Source of the DNA: Pinus tabuliformis
Lineage: Eukaryota; Streptophyta; Pinopsida; Pinales; Pinaceae
DNA: 64,000 nucleotides
Assembly (NCBI GenBank): GCA_031772625.1
Contig: CM062817.1
Span: forward strand, 945,994,327-946,058,326
Direction of reading: 5' to 3'
The notes under the pieces were generated by a model. It did no database searches. It worked only from the letters and a program-made list of their open reading frames with translations, and had not been told where the DNA came from. This document shows, piece after piece, positions 44,855 to 57,552 of the stretch; the first letter of the stretch is position 1, and every line of letters begins with the position of its first letter. The translations under genes and the position numbers were made by a program.

Positions 44855-47061
44855 AACAGTAGTTCATTTGTTTACATTTCTTATTGTATATAACATTGCA
44901 AAGTTTAGATTGGATTGGATGGTAATATTTTGAGGTGAATCCCGAAGAGAAGGCCCCAAGATTTGAAAGGTGTACCATCATATGTATGAATAAAACAAAT
45001 CACATAGGAGCAGTTACAAGGCAACCACAGTCAAAGTTTCAAATGCTACTGATCTTAAAGTTCTTGACATTTCACCAGGAAATTCCATCCCCACGTGGAG
45101 CCACTGTTAGGGTACTATAATAATAGGATTCATAATTTTGAATTGGCTATGGTTAGTCTTGTAATATTGTACATACTTTTTCTTTCTGCAAATTTTTTTC
45201 CCATATTAAATTAGAAAGTGTAAAGAGAGTATGTCCTAAAAGAATAATCAAAGGACAAAAAGAAAGAAAAAGATCAAAAAAGTAAAAAATATAAACCCCA
45301 CAAAAAGAGATAAAAGTAGATCATGAAAGTGTGAAAATTCAAATGCCACTACACTTATTTTAGTATGCAAAATAATATTGTGTGCAACTTGTCAAAAATG
45401 CCACAATCAATGATGGTCAAATAGTTTAATCTTGACTCATTCATTCTTTAAATTTCATGTTGATAGATATAGAATAAAGATCTAGCCAAACTGTTTAATA
45501 TTTGCATATCAGTAGTTAAGTAGATAATAATAATGAGCTCATCCATTTAATCTAATCCATTGGAAGTTATAAGGTTAGAATTCGATAGATTTCTTATTAA
45601 AAGAAAAAGAAATAAAGGGTCAGCAAGCTCAAATGCACCCAATGAATGAAGAGAAATTGTTAGGGTAAATAAAGGGTAGGTAGAAGAATTTTTGCAAGCG
45701 CACAAGGTTGCTAGCTCAAATGCACCTTCGTCATACTTAATCCTATGTTTCATGTGCAGGAGGAATTATCAAAGAAAAAGGGCATTCACTAAAATATTGT
45801 TTACTAATTTCCCCTCATTGCACTAGACCTCCACATACTTTATTAATTTCCCCTCATTATCCCTTCATTACTTGTAAAAACCCTTTCCCATCATTTTGAC
45901 CTTTTATGCCTTTGTTTCACACATTTCCCTAGACATTACCATTCAAAAAATCATGCCCCCTTCCCAAAACCCCTTTCCCTAGTGTGAAACCCATTCCCAT
46001 CACAAATTATACATTCCCCCGTTATTAATTTCCCCTTTTCCCCTAAAAAACCCACTAAACCCGTTTTATCCTAAGTTATTTCCTAAACTATACCCCTGCA
46101 TTATATAATTAAACTCCCCCACCTTAATATTCCATGACACCCTTTTAACTCACAAACCCTTGATGTACAGTTAAAAGCCCCTGCCATATAACCCATGGTC
46201 CCCACCTTTTATTAACCCATTGGTTATGTTAAAATCCTTTCATTATTTGTTAATTAATTACAATTCATTGTAATTAAACCCCAGGTCTTGCCAATCACGT
46301 CCCAACTCTATCAGGTCAACTTCACCATGTGATATCCATCCGATCTCCCACCTCTAGATCCAAAGGCACACAACCATATCGATCGCATTCATCATCTGAT
46401 AGTTAATGGTCTAAGAACACGTGAGATTTGTGGTTTTGGTCGATCACTGTTTGGCTACGTGGCGACACCAGGTTATATAACGTGCTTGCAAAAAATACCG
46501 CCCTCCATCTAAAAGCAGTGTGATATGGCTCAAAACTACCTCCCCACGTAAACCAAAACTTCCCACTATTCATTCACCAATTATCATGCTAGATTGTAAC
46601 CGGTATTGGTTAAAAGGCAGAAAAAGCCCCATTTTACTCTTTTTTCTCATTTTCACTGTAAACCTCTATTAACTAATTCTGACAGCCTAAACTTCTGGAC
46701 GACCAAGTTAACCACCTTTTTCCACCCGAAGACGCAGCAGACACCAAATTGAAGCAACAAATAACTAGCTGAAGCCTCAGTAACCTTTGCAGCTACCAGA
46801 GAACCTCATCTGTGCACGAAACCGTCAATTTCCAGGTATTATTGATAGAACTAGAGTGACCCTGTGAATTTGAGTTATACACAGTCATTATCAAAGGTTA
46901 ATTAATTAAATTAATAAAAAAAACTTCCTAAACTCAAGAAAGCCTTACTGTACATCTGAAAACCCTGTTCTGCACATTATAATTACCCTCCCACTGTTCA
47001 AGAGCTTCCAAACTTACTCCTAAAGCCAAACAAAGAGTAATTCCATTGAATAAAGAAAATT
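44855..47061 (+). other. Probable 3' LTR and flank of T2-D, no gene seen
   Basis: A TGTTAGGG at 45105 preceded by a GTGGAGCCAC purine-rich stretch could start the 3' LTR. A TATATAA near 46474 could be its TATA box. The far end is not identified because the partner LTR is outside the window. The stretch 45840-46250 is unusually C-rich on the plus strand. No coding sequence is supported. Confidence 0.35.
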
Positions 47062-50000
47062 ATGGCTTCCCAAACCTCTCTGGATGTAAGACCTGACCAC
47101 CTCCCATTGGCCGATAGAGAATTTCAAATCAAGGACACTTCTTCCTGTCTCCACCTATTGAAACTCCACTGTTGGATTAAAGACAAGTTTTTGAACCAGA
47201 ATGATGACATTCACCTATGGGAGTCCAATTTTCCCAAGTAATTGTTCCCACAGGTACACCTATTCCCAAAAATCATCCACTTCTACCAAGCTTGTTATAT
47301 CCCTAGTCAAAGAGCCATAGTCACCCCTGACCAATAGGTTTTATTCACTATTACAATAGAATCAATAAATCAAATGTTGCATATCTATCCAGGCCCAAAT
47401 GAGACCCCACTTTCCATTAAAGTCTTACTTAAAATTTGCACCAAGCTAGACCATCCTAAGAAAGCTCAGATCTTTTAGACTTTCATCATTGAAGAGTCTC
47501 ATACTCCAATAGATGGTCCTCCATATGCTGCCACCATTTTCTTTAAGAGGGTTAGAAAAATTATAACCATGCTTTCTTGCATTCTAGGGTATACCACATA
47601 TGAACATGTGGATGAGGTTGTTCTTGATTTTATTTCTATCTTTTGCCCAGGCAAGCCTCCTGCTTTGGTTTACAACTTTTCTCAGTTCATAGTAGACAGA
47701 ATCCATGAAAATTTATCAAATTACCGAATGATAGAGTCGAAGTATTCATTAGTATTATTTCATATGTTCTTATACTTTCAGTCAGATAAGTTTCTAATTA
47801 GCATCGCAAAGTTAGAAACCAAAGAAAATCCAAAATTTGTCATCTTTTGGACACCATTGATCCAAAGATATTCCACTATTTTTTCCTATAAAGAGTTCAT
47901 TGATTCATTTGTTCATGCGTTTATGAACATGCTAACCAGTAGTTATCAACCCAGGATCGGTGAGGAGATTAAGAGAGTTTTATAGTTGACTAAGAACAGT
48001 AGAGTGGGAGACTGGTATATATACTAGGATCACATAGAAATCAGAATATATGGATGCCGACTAACTCCCTACAAACTACCCAAATACCTCCCCATGAGGA
48101 TATTTGCATTAGAGTATTTTAGGAAAATCATAAACTTTGATGAATTCAATTTCCTGTCTGCTAGGAAGAAGACTCAGTTTAAAATAAAAAACCAATCGAG
48201 CCCTTTTATTTGTAATAATAGGGAAGCTGGACTAGAAGTAGACAAGATTTTATAGCATATGAGCTTCAAGAGTAGTTTCATGTGGCAGTATGACCGTAAT
48301 GGAGTCATAAATAAACTAAGGCTCAAATTCAAATTGAGTCCTTTCATACATGATCCCATGCCAGACATTGAGAGGTTTTCCAACCGCTCAGAATGGTTGG
48401 AAAGCACTTTAATAGATGTGGAGAGTACCTTAATTGATGTGGAAAATTAGATTCATACTAGTTCCTTTCTGCAGGTTCCAACCCTACAAGAACATATGAC
48501 TATTACTCCTATCCTATAGACTCCATCCAATGAGGACAAAAATGTGAAACGAACCAGGGAAGAAGGTTCTAGCTCAACAATGGACACTACAGATGACAGG
48601 TTTGAGACCAGTTATAGGAAGAGGCCAAAGCTTAATCCTGTAACTAAGCAAGAAGACACCATTGAGACGGTGAAAATCACTGACACTAACACAGTGGTTG
48701 GAAGGAGTAAAGGCCCAACAGTTTTAGAGGAAACACACCAGACTTCTAGTTCAAACACTCAACTTATTGAAAAACAACTTAGCATTGAAGTCTCTTCATC
48801 CAACAAGCCCATCGATAAAGAGAAATATATTAAAGAGAAGTACCAGTAAATTAAGTTGAGGAATGAGGCATTGAAGGCTGAAACTTATGCCTAGTACTTC
48901 AAACAATCACTAGCCAATCGAAATAGATTAATGTAAGCCTTTGACATTATGAATAGGAATATGCAAATGACATTCATGCAGCCTACAGTCCAGTAGCCCA
49001 GATCATCAACAGACTATAGGAAAATAGATTTTGAGGTTTTTCCTAGGGATGTTCACCCTATTTATAAAATTGAGTTCCATAAGAAGGTAGGTCAGATGAT
49101 TTTCTCCACGATGACCAATAAAGTAATGACCATGCACAAGCTTCAAAGCTCATTCGATAACATCACAACACAGCTTAAGTTGGAAAATGCATCCTCACAT
49201 GCCAAGGACAACAGAATCAAGTCACTGGAAGACTTGGTAATTGAGCTTGGATATAATCCCAATGATGTCAAGGCTGCAGAGAAATTGATAAAGAAGAAAA
49301 ATGAGGATATTGCTCCTTTAAAGAAACAATTGAAGTTGCCTCATTAAGAGCATCCACAGACCAAGGAGGTCCTTGAGAGCCAAACCCAGAAGGAGGAGAT
49401 GATGGATATCATTCTCCAATTAAATGATCAATTGAAAGAAATGGAGAAAGAATTGGACAGTTTGATACAGTTAAAACAGGCCAGCCTTGAGACAGCCATA
49501 GCTAGCCACTGCCACTGCCATTCCAATAGTCACTACAGTAGTACCATCAAATTTGGTAGCTTCATTGGCCCCCACAACTCCGCTAGCTACATCACTTCTA
49601 TTTGCAACAAAATCTACATTAGCAACAGTTTCAACAACAACAACAACTCAACCAAGTGATGAGGCAAGCAAACTGGTCAAAGCCATGGAGGACATGTTCA
49701 TTCAGACTATTGAGATAAATATACTAAAATAACAGATAAGGACTCTAGAGGATGAGAAGAAATTGGAACAGATTATGCATAAGAATGAAGTACAAAAATC
49801 AAACAAGTTAACTGAAAGAATAAACAATTTAGAGAAAGAGTTAACATTAAAGGAGCCACTTTCCCAAGCTAAAGAACCACTATGGGCCAATATCATTGAC
49901 AAAGTCAATGATATTTGGCCATCTATACAAGTCATATTTAAACAAAGTGTTTTAGTCAAAGAGGCTAATAAAGCAATGCAGAGAGTTAAGGCTGAACTTG

Positions 50001-50519
50001 GAGGCATGCTAGAAGAAGGCACCAGGATAATCCAATTCCTTAACTCTAAAAATAAACTGAATTGTAGGAGCTAGACATAACTGACAGGACTGGTACCATA
50101 TAGAGGTGAAGAAAGTGCTCACCAACAGGAACTTAATGATGAACCTTGAGGACAAGTGCGAACCAATGGAGTTGGCTATAGGCAGGTTCATGGTTAAGTT
50201 GGATGCTTTAAGGCAGAAAGGTCTGCCAAATCCCTTAGTAATAAATGATAGATTAATTCCACATGAAGACTACAACAGGAAAATAAGAGAGGTGGCAAGA
50301 GATCAAGCCAATAATTCTTCTATGAAGGGGATGCCTATAGGAAAGGTTCTATACCAAACTTTTGAGAACCAATTTTACCTCCAACATGAGGTAAAACAAT
50401 TTTTTGTGAGAAAGTCCACTTTTTCAAAATACACAGAAGCAGATGAAACCTACAGAAAAATTGTAAATATTAAAATACCAGATGCAGAGACTTGGGCGAA
50501 ATTAAATGGCTTAATGTAA
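47062..50519 (+). pseudogene. Decayed large coiled-coil reading frame, TE-associated
   Basis: Starts ATGGCTTCCCAAACC and, ignoring many stops, reads as one protein of about 1,100 residues. An N-terminal globular part includes DYKLPKYLPMR-like segments near 48060-48110 and FWTPLIQRYSTIFSYKEFID near 47850. A charged KRTREEG linker follows, then long coiled-coil stretches (49090-50020), and a tail near 50200-50519. No enzyme motif is seen and I do not recognise a named family. The coiled-coil and the following part recur on the minus strand at 62870-64000, so it belongs to a repeated element, perhaps as an extra ORF. Confidence 0.5.
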
Positions 50520-51368
50520 AAATGAAAAGTAAAAGTGAAAAAAGAGCAGTAAAAGAAAATCAGAAGGTCAACTCAGATGAAAGAGTATCAGATGAAAGAC
50601 AAAGTAAAAAGACAACCAGCGTGGAAGACAAAAAACAAATGAGAAAAGGCTGCAAAATATCTGACAACAGAGCGTAATAAACAGGGACATATTATAGCAG
50701 TTGAATATATGTCTCTATATTCTTGCATGAAGATATTTCTTTTTCCTAGATTAATTGCCAAAAGGGTTTGGGATATTTTGTAATAAGTTTTTGTATAAAT
50801 ACTTCATAATTCGAAGTATAGGTGGTGGATTGCTAGACAATTCTATAGTTGTATTGATTTGAAACCTAAGGGTGCACTATACCATTTTTCAAGTCAGTAG
50901 ACTGGATTGAGTAATAAAGAGATTGCATTACAGGATTCATGTGTTGAGCTAGTTCAGTGAAGTATTTTATTTTTGTCAAATTTTTATTTTCTTAAGTGTT
51001 TCACAAACTTGCATGTTATCTAAATTGAATGAGTTAACTAGAAATTTATTACAGAATTTGTTTAAGTACACTCTATCTTGAATAGTTAATCATTTTAATG
51101 CTTTATTCTGATATCCAGAGTAGGGATCCTTCATTTCTCCCTAGTTTCGATTCACCTCTAACATTTCCTTCATTATCCAGTTTGAGTACCCTTAGTTTCT
51201 CCTTGACCCTGATTGAAAACCACTTCACCATCCAACCTTAAGATCTGAATTTACTCAGCTACCTTGCCCTGTAAACACTATCTTTAGAACTTGATCCAGC
51301 CCTGTTTTCTTGACACTTGACCCCATAGCCCATTGGTAAAGGACATCCCTCTATCCATCTAAGTCAGT
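50520..51368. other. Non-coding stretch before T2-E
   Basis: AT-rich with no supported gene. TATAAATAC near 50794 and AATAAAGAG near 50912 could be promoter and polyadenylation signals of an LTR, but no boundary is seen. It ends at the target site GATCC (51369-51373) of T2-E. Confidence 0.3.
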
Positions 51369-51373
51369 GATCC

Positions 51374-53129
51374 TATTATCACCGCAAGAAATTCTCCTAG
51401 GCTGTATATCAGAGATGCTCGGGAACATTACAAACTCAACAAAAATGTTGGAAAATGGTGGATGAATGAAAGAAATGCTGCATATTCAAGCCAAATAACC
51501 ACTTCTACTATGCTTAACCCCAGACATGGGTGAACACCCCCAGACTACAAGGGTTTAGACCACCAATTACTCACAATTTTATATAAAATGTGATGATGGA
51601 GAATACTGATCACACCAGCAGATGCATAGGACCCTGTGATGGCCAGTTGGAACCAGTTAAAAGGTTTGTACATCTATTTCCTAATGCACAGACAGGATGA
51701 TAGCTCTCTGGCATTAAAACAATAGAAACCTACATACACATTCAATAATACTAACTAGATTCTAACATAGAGGTGGGATGACAACCCCTCTAATGCTAAA
51801 CATCAAGAGCACATGAACAAATGCATAACAGGAACAACCTGGAACAAAGAAGAAGAAGTGGAAAGTGAGCAATTAATAACAAAAGAAGCTTGCATTAGCT
51901 GAAAATGAAGACTAGAAGCTTTAGGTATCACAGTAGTTATAATCTCTAGAATTTGAAGTTTTATATCAAAATAACATTCATCAACCCTCATTACATCTTG
52001 CTTTTGGGTATATATAGAGTTTTTTACAAATTTGCTCTACTATGCTATGCGTGGAGGGGTGATAATGGACCACCAACCATATTTACAATCAGATATGGGT
52101 TTCTGCTACAAACTACATGTTTTAATGAACAAAAGCGGCCTTTTCTGGTGCTCTGCAGTCCTCCTTTGAGCAGGTGGTGTATAATATGGAACATGCTCCA
52201 TCACTGATCAATGCTTGAACTGCTCGAGGGTGTCCTTTTTGTCCATCGGCCATTATGTCTTTTAAATGTGGTTGCTGAGGATTTATTATGCTGGGAGCCC
52301 TGGCTGCCTTCTTTCTTTGGAAACATAGAATAGGTTAAAGGCGTGGACGGAATGGCGGAGGCACGACTATAATGGGGACAATTACTGGCCATCGGATGCA
52401 GCAGATGGACGACGGAGGATGAATTGTAGGGGCTATTGGGAGAAGCGGGTGGAGTGCATTGCGAGTTGTTAGATCGTGGGTGGGCAGATCCGAAGGTGAT
52501 CGCAATTGGAAGGTGCATGGGAGATAACGCACAGGAAGAGGGTACGGTGGTGATAAGCGGTTTTATTGCACTGCCTATCGGAGGAGGCGGTAAACATACA
52601 GGGTGGGTGCAATACCATTCAAACATTGCATGTGGTGGATGTGACTTGCGGGAAATCTCTTTCCCCGCTAACTATCGCACGCGCATGTGTGGGAGTGGGG
52701 GTCACGAACGCCGTCAGATCTTGTGGCAGACGATCGGATGGCGCAGAACGGGCATGTAGGTTATCGATGCATGGGACCATCAGATTAGGTTATGTGCGAT
52801 CAGACAGTGGGGTTTAAGGTGGAGGGTTGATCGGATGGCGCGGGGCTTATATGCACGAGCTTTTAAATGTAATAAGGTGAAAAGGTCTGCGAAAGGGTTT
52901 GGATAGCTATCAGGGTTTTATAATGTTAAAAAAAAAACAGTCGGGAGCTAAGGAAACAAGGCTTTTATGCCAAATGTGGGTGAAAAATAGGGTAGCGGGA
53001 GTTATAAGGAGAAAAGGGAAAAATGAAGGAGGAAGTGGGAAAAATTGCTGCCAGCCTTATGCAACCAAAACTAGCACTGCCCAACATATTTTTATCCATC
53101 AACTATCGAAGAACATAGCAATGCTAACA
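51374..53129 (-). repeat. 3' LTR of T2-E
   Basis: Plus-strand start TATTATCACC (TGTTATCACC in the partner) and end GCTAACA. A TATATAAG-like box on the minus strand is near 52845-52853 (CATATAAG). The inner edge lacks an obvious polypurine tract. Confidence 0.88.
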
Positions 53130-53305
53130 CTAGCTCATTCTAGGGATGAGATCCTCCCTGTGAGGTCTCAAGAATCTGCAGATCAATGCCTTCCTGATGA
53201 AAACAAATTAGCCAAAATTCCTAGTGTTCCATTGGGCATGGAGTCTATTTTGCCTACACAAAACTGATAAAAACAAAACATTTACAACATTTAAGGCCAA
53301 AAACC

Positions 53306-54699
53306 TTAAACAACATAATTTTTCAGAAAACGCCCATTAACTCGACCATCAAAATCTGCCTCTCCTCCCATAATTTTCAGTATGAAGGTGTTGTTCCCTT
53401 GAATCTATGAAATAATAAAAGGGCCTGTCCAGAAAGCATCAAACTTCCCATGATTGCCTTTCTTTTCTTTCAATGCATCCCATTTCAAAACCAAGTCACC
53501 AACCTAAAAATTATTTATTTTTGCCTTCTTGTCAAAGGCTTCCTTGATCTTTTTCTAATGTGTTGCAGCCTTTTCAACCAGCTGTTCTCTAACCTGATGT
53601 ACTTCTACCAAATCAGTGATCCTCTTTTCCATGTCTTCTTCCTCATCCTATTCTGTTTGAAGGAATTTTGCCACAAGGAGGGTTAATTGAATTGGGAATA
53701 CAGCATCAATGCCATATATTAGCTTGAAAGGAGAATTCCCTGTGGATTTCTTAATAGTCACTCTGTCAGCCCACAGTGCATACTTGAGCTTTGAATCCCA
53801 ATTCCTCTTGTTGTCCTCCAACAGCTTTTTAATTATCCTAATTATACTTTTATTAGAGGATTCTGCCAGACCATTTCCTTGAGGATAATATGAGGTGGAA
53901 TGAACAAGTTTAATACCCATTGAATCACACATTTCCACCAACTCTTTTTCCCTGAAGGTTGCTACATTATCTGTGACTAATTTATGTGGACAACCAAATA
54001 TGGTAAAGATATTTTCAATTAAAAACTTCATGACCACACTGTGACCAGTCTTCCTGGTAGGGACTGCTTCAATCCATTTAGTGAAATAATCAGTGGATAC
54101 TAATATCCATCTGTGCTGGCCACTGGAATGTGGATTGATTTCTCCAATGAAATCCAAGCCCCACTACTGAAAAGGCCCTTTTGCATGTATTGGTTTTAGG
54201 GGCAGGGACTTCAACTGCTGCCTTCCTTCAAATATTTGGCACCTGTCACAAGATTTAACAAAAGCAAATACATCAGAAAATAAAGTGGGCCAATAGTACC
54301 CAGCTCTGAGAATTTTATGGGCTGTAGTTTTCCAATAATGGTTCCCTCCACACATGCTGGAATGAAATTGCTGCATAACTTCTTTTGACTGTTCTTTGTC
54401 TAGACACCTCAAAAGCACTCCAGATGGATCACGCCAATAGAGCAGATTTTCATTAATGCAATATTTTGCTACCCTAAGTTTTAAAGTTATGGCTTGGCTT
54501 GTGTTTAAGCCTAAAAGGATCTCTAGTTTCAGCAAGAAACTAACTATTGCAACATACCAATTACAAGAAGCCAGATTCTTGGCCACTGACTGCTCTCCGT
54601 CTGGTTCGGCTGCTTCCTCTTCTTTATCTATCTGACCAATTTCTGCAATTGTGCATAGGGAATCAATATCCAAAGATCTACAATTTTCCTCAGCTAACA
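53306..54699 (-). pseudogene. Integrase of T2-E
   Basis: Zinc domain with HSSMCGGNH and CDRCQIFEG, core with WGLDFIGEI, STDYFTKW, VTDNVATF and YYPQGNGLAESSNK, and a C-terminal domain ending RVNGRFLKNYVV at a TAA (53306-53308). A TAG at 54161-54163 falls just before WGLD, and frame changes occur after 53650. The native RNase H tail precedes it in the same frame. Confidence 0.82.
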
Positions 54700-56077
54700 A
54701 CCTGGCAAGACCCTGACCTCTGACCAGCTTGGTGGGCTTTAGTTCTATATTAAATTCTATCATCGTTGCAATCCATTTTTCCCTTCTTTCATCAGCATCA
54801 GGTTGTGTTAAGACATCTTTTATTGCAGCAGAGGGTACATATGCAATTATCTTTGAATGCAATATATAAACTCTGAAAGATTTCAAGGATTTAATAAGAG
54901 CATATGCTTGTTTTTCAATGATATCATACCTCAGTTCAACATCCCTCAAGTTTTTGTTGAAAAATGCCACCAGATGCTCTGAACCTTCTTCATCTGCCTG
55001 CAATAAAACTGCTGCAATGGTGTCTTCAGAGGCAAATGAGAATACATGGAACTCCTTGCTGTAATCTGGACTTATTAAAGTGGGAGCCTCCATAATAACT
55101 TTTTTAATAGACTCAAATGATTTTCTTGCTATATCAGTCCATCTTACCTCTGCTCCTTTCTTCAACACAGAGATAATATACTTCACATATTCAGCGAAAT
55201 TTAGGATAAACCTTCTTACAAAGTTAATCTTGCCCAGAAAGGACTGGATATCCTTCTTTGATCTGGGAATAGATAAAGTTTGTATTGTTTTTACTCTTTC
55301 TAGGTCAATTCGGACACTGCAGTAGAAACACCATGTCCTGATAGCTTGCCTTCTTCTAAAGCAAATTGTGATTTTTTAGGATTGACTAAAACTCCAAATC
55401 TTTTGCACTTCATGAACACCTTTTTCAATTGTTGCAAATGATTTTGATGGCTGCTGTAGTATACTATTATGTCATCTAGGTAGATGAGGACAAATTTATC
55501 CTTCTCTCCCACAAATGCTATATCCATAGCTCTCTGAAAGGTTGCTCCAGCATTCATCAATCCAAAAGGCATCTTGGCATAATAAAAGTGCCCCAAGGAG
55601 TGGTGAATGCAGTCTTTTCTTTATCATTTGGGTGCACAACAATCTGATTAAAGTCTGAAAATCCATCCAAGAAAGACATTACTTTGGCTCCTGAGACCTT
55701 TTGCAGCAAATGCTCCATCTTTGGTAGGGGATAATTGTCTTTCTTTGAGTACTTGTTCAAGTTTCTGAAATCAACACACAGTCTGATTTCTCCACTTTTC
55801 TTCCTCACTACCACCAAATTTTCTACCCATTTGGAAAATAAAGAGGAACTATAATCTTGGCAGAGAATAAATTCTTAATTTCTTTTTCATTTAGAGGAAG
55901 AAGCATAGGATTTATTGGTCTCAGCTTCTGTTTAAAAGGAATTTTGTCTTTCTCCAAAGGGATTTTATGCTGGATTATGTTCTTATCATATGTTTTCAGA
56001 TCACTATACTCCCAGGAAAACACATAAGCAAATTGCCTCATTAAATTGTAGTATTCAACACTTTGATCAGCAGACAT
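54700..56077 (-). pseudogene. RT and native RNase H of T2-E
   Basis: RT with LCVDFRNLNKYSKKDNY, FLDGFSDFNQI and YLDD (55471-55482), broken by a frame change near 55580 and another near 55310. The native RNase H follows (about 55186-54760). FSFASEDTIAAVLLQ lacks the first catalytic Asp, SKIIAYVPSAA lacks the third, and GLARLLAEE lacks the fourth. The domain therefore looks like a structural connection region rather than an active nuclease. Confidence 0.85.
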
Positions 56078-56143
56078 ATGACTGGAAAAATTTATGTATC
56101 TAGGCTGACCTGGACTACCTATGTCATGCTTACAGACTACATA

Positions 56144-56860
56144 TTAGTCTTCTTCTTGGGCAGCCTTGTAAGGCACACCATTTTTGTCAAACAGTCTTTC
56201 TAGAGGAATTAGACCCTTTGGGATATTATTGCTGGAAAGCTGGACAATGCTATTTTTACCAATTTTATTTCTATGCTGATACTTGGGGTTCTCTAACAAG
56301 GCTTGATTATCTTGGTCAATTTTCATTTTGGAAAACTCGTCAATGACTTGTAGAAACCTATTTATCTCATCATCATCTTCAAAAGCTTTCCAATGCTGGA
56401 AATTATCAGGCAAGGAATGTCTGTACTTCATTTGGACTTCATAAACTAGTCTGGGAGGCTTGGGAGGAATAAATAGACTAATAGACGCAACAAGGGAATA
56501 AGCAAGCTGATTTTGGGCTCTAGGAGTATATGAAGTACAAAAATAATCAAAATATTCTCTGATTCTCCATACCTCATCTTTGTATGCTTTCAGCCTTGGT
56601 TGCTTTGCTTGAAATGTTTTATTTACTTGCTGAATGATCAAATCAGCATCTTCAAACACCTTTATGTTCTTGATTCCTTTGTCTTTTGCTGCATTGAGGC
56701 CCAATATCAGAGCCTCATACTTTGCTATATTATTTGTGACTTGAAAAGCCATCTTAAAAGACAGTTGTGTGTTTTCTTACTATGGAGATACTAGCACCAC
56801 TCCTTCTCCTGTAGTCTCCCTGGAACATGCTCCATCAAAGAACATCTCCCAAAATTGGCT
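56144..56860 (-). pseudogene. Second RNase H of T2-E plus linker, between protease and RT
   Basis: Begins with MFFDGACSRETTGEGVVL, passes two adjacent stops near 56776-56782, then Glu in NIAKYEALILGL, Asp in VFEDADLIIQQV, and TPRAQNQLAYSLVAS, where the last catalytic Asp is Tyr. A linker of about 130 residues leads to RT. It corresponds to 41396-41812 in T2-D. Two stop codons and the Asp-to-Tyr change show decay of a domain whose other catalytic residues are kept. Confidence 0.75.
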
Positions 56861-57550
56861 TCCTTGCTCTTCCTCGGCCTGATTCACTGGTTTCTTGATC
56901 TGCATTGAGGCCTTTTGAGATTCTTCTATTTGGAGAATACATGCTCCAAAATCAGTGTCCACTACATATATGGGATGATTAGTAGGGTTCTTCTCATCAC
57001 TAATGATGTATGCCAACTTAGCTTCTCTATACAATCTCCTGCTTTCTCCTCCAAAAACTGGAAAATTGGCATAAGATAGATCATTCTGTAATGTCCCACC
57101 TAGTCTCTTAATCCATCCCCTGGACAACAGCATGCCAAACTTAGGAGGGACATCTGCTACCACAATATCCATCATCATACTCTTCATGGGTAGCTGAGTT
57201 AGGGCAATGGCCAGGTCTTTGATTAATCCCAGGCATTTCACTTTCCTTGAATCAAAAGAGAATAAATCATGATATGGTCTAGTGATATCAAGCCCTAACT
57301 CTTCCATGACAGCTTTAGGCATTAAATTGTGGTTGGCCCCTGTGTCTAGCAGGAAATTGTGGAGGATTTTGTCATGAATGGTCAAGGAGACATAAAAATA
57401 TGGAGAATTATTATCAGCAGGTTCAATCATAGGGTTGAGTACAATGGCAGGCTTGTCATCTTGCAAATTGACAGAGTCAGTGGAGGCTTGTGTGATTTCC
57501 AGCTCAAGAGCTTCAAGGATGGGCTTTCTAAACACTTCACTCTTCACCAA
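56861..57550 (-). pseudogene. Protease of T2-E
   Basis: Aspartic protease domain with LLDTGANHNLMPKAVMEELGL (active-site DTGA), then KCLGLIKDLAIAL and GMLLSRGWIKRLGG, and an acidic tail leading into the second RNase H in the same frame. Open in this copy. A one-base loss near 57555 separates it from gag; T2-D shows the two were once in one frame. Confidence 0.8.
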
Positions 57551-57552
57551 CT

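Larger units (their letters stand above)
40356..45104 (+). mobile_element. T2-D, decayed Ty3/gypsy element, internal part
   Basis: Plus-strand remains of gag C-terminus, protease, second RNase H, RT, native RNase H and integrase, in that order. It is homologous throughout to T2-E on the other strand. It starts abruptly at the T1 LTR edge in the gag C-terminal region, so the T1 composite probably inserted into it and its gag should lie left of the window. It has many stops and is clearly older than T1. Confidence 0.8.

Noticed and set aside
52201-52817. Several overlapping frames in the GC-rich part of the T2-E LTR
   Set aside because: They lie inside an LTR and their counterparts in the partner LTR (60400-60660) are broken or shorter.
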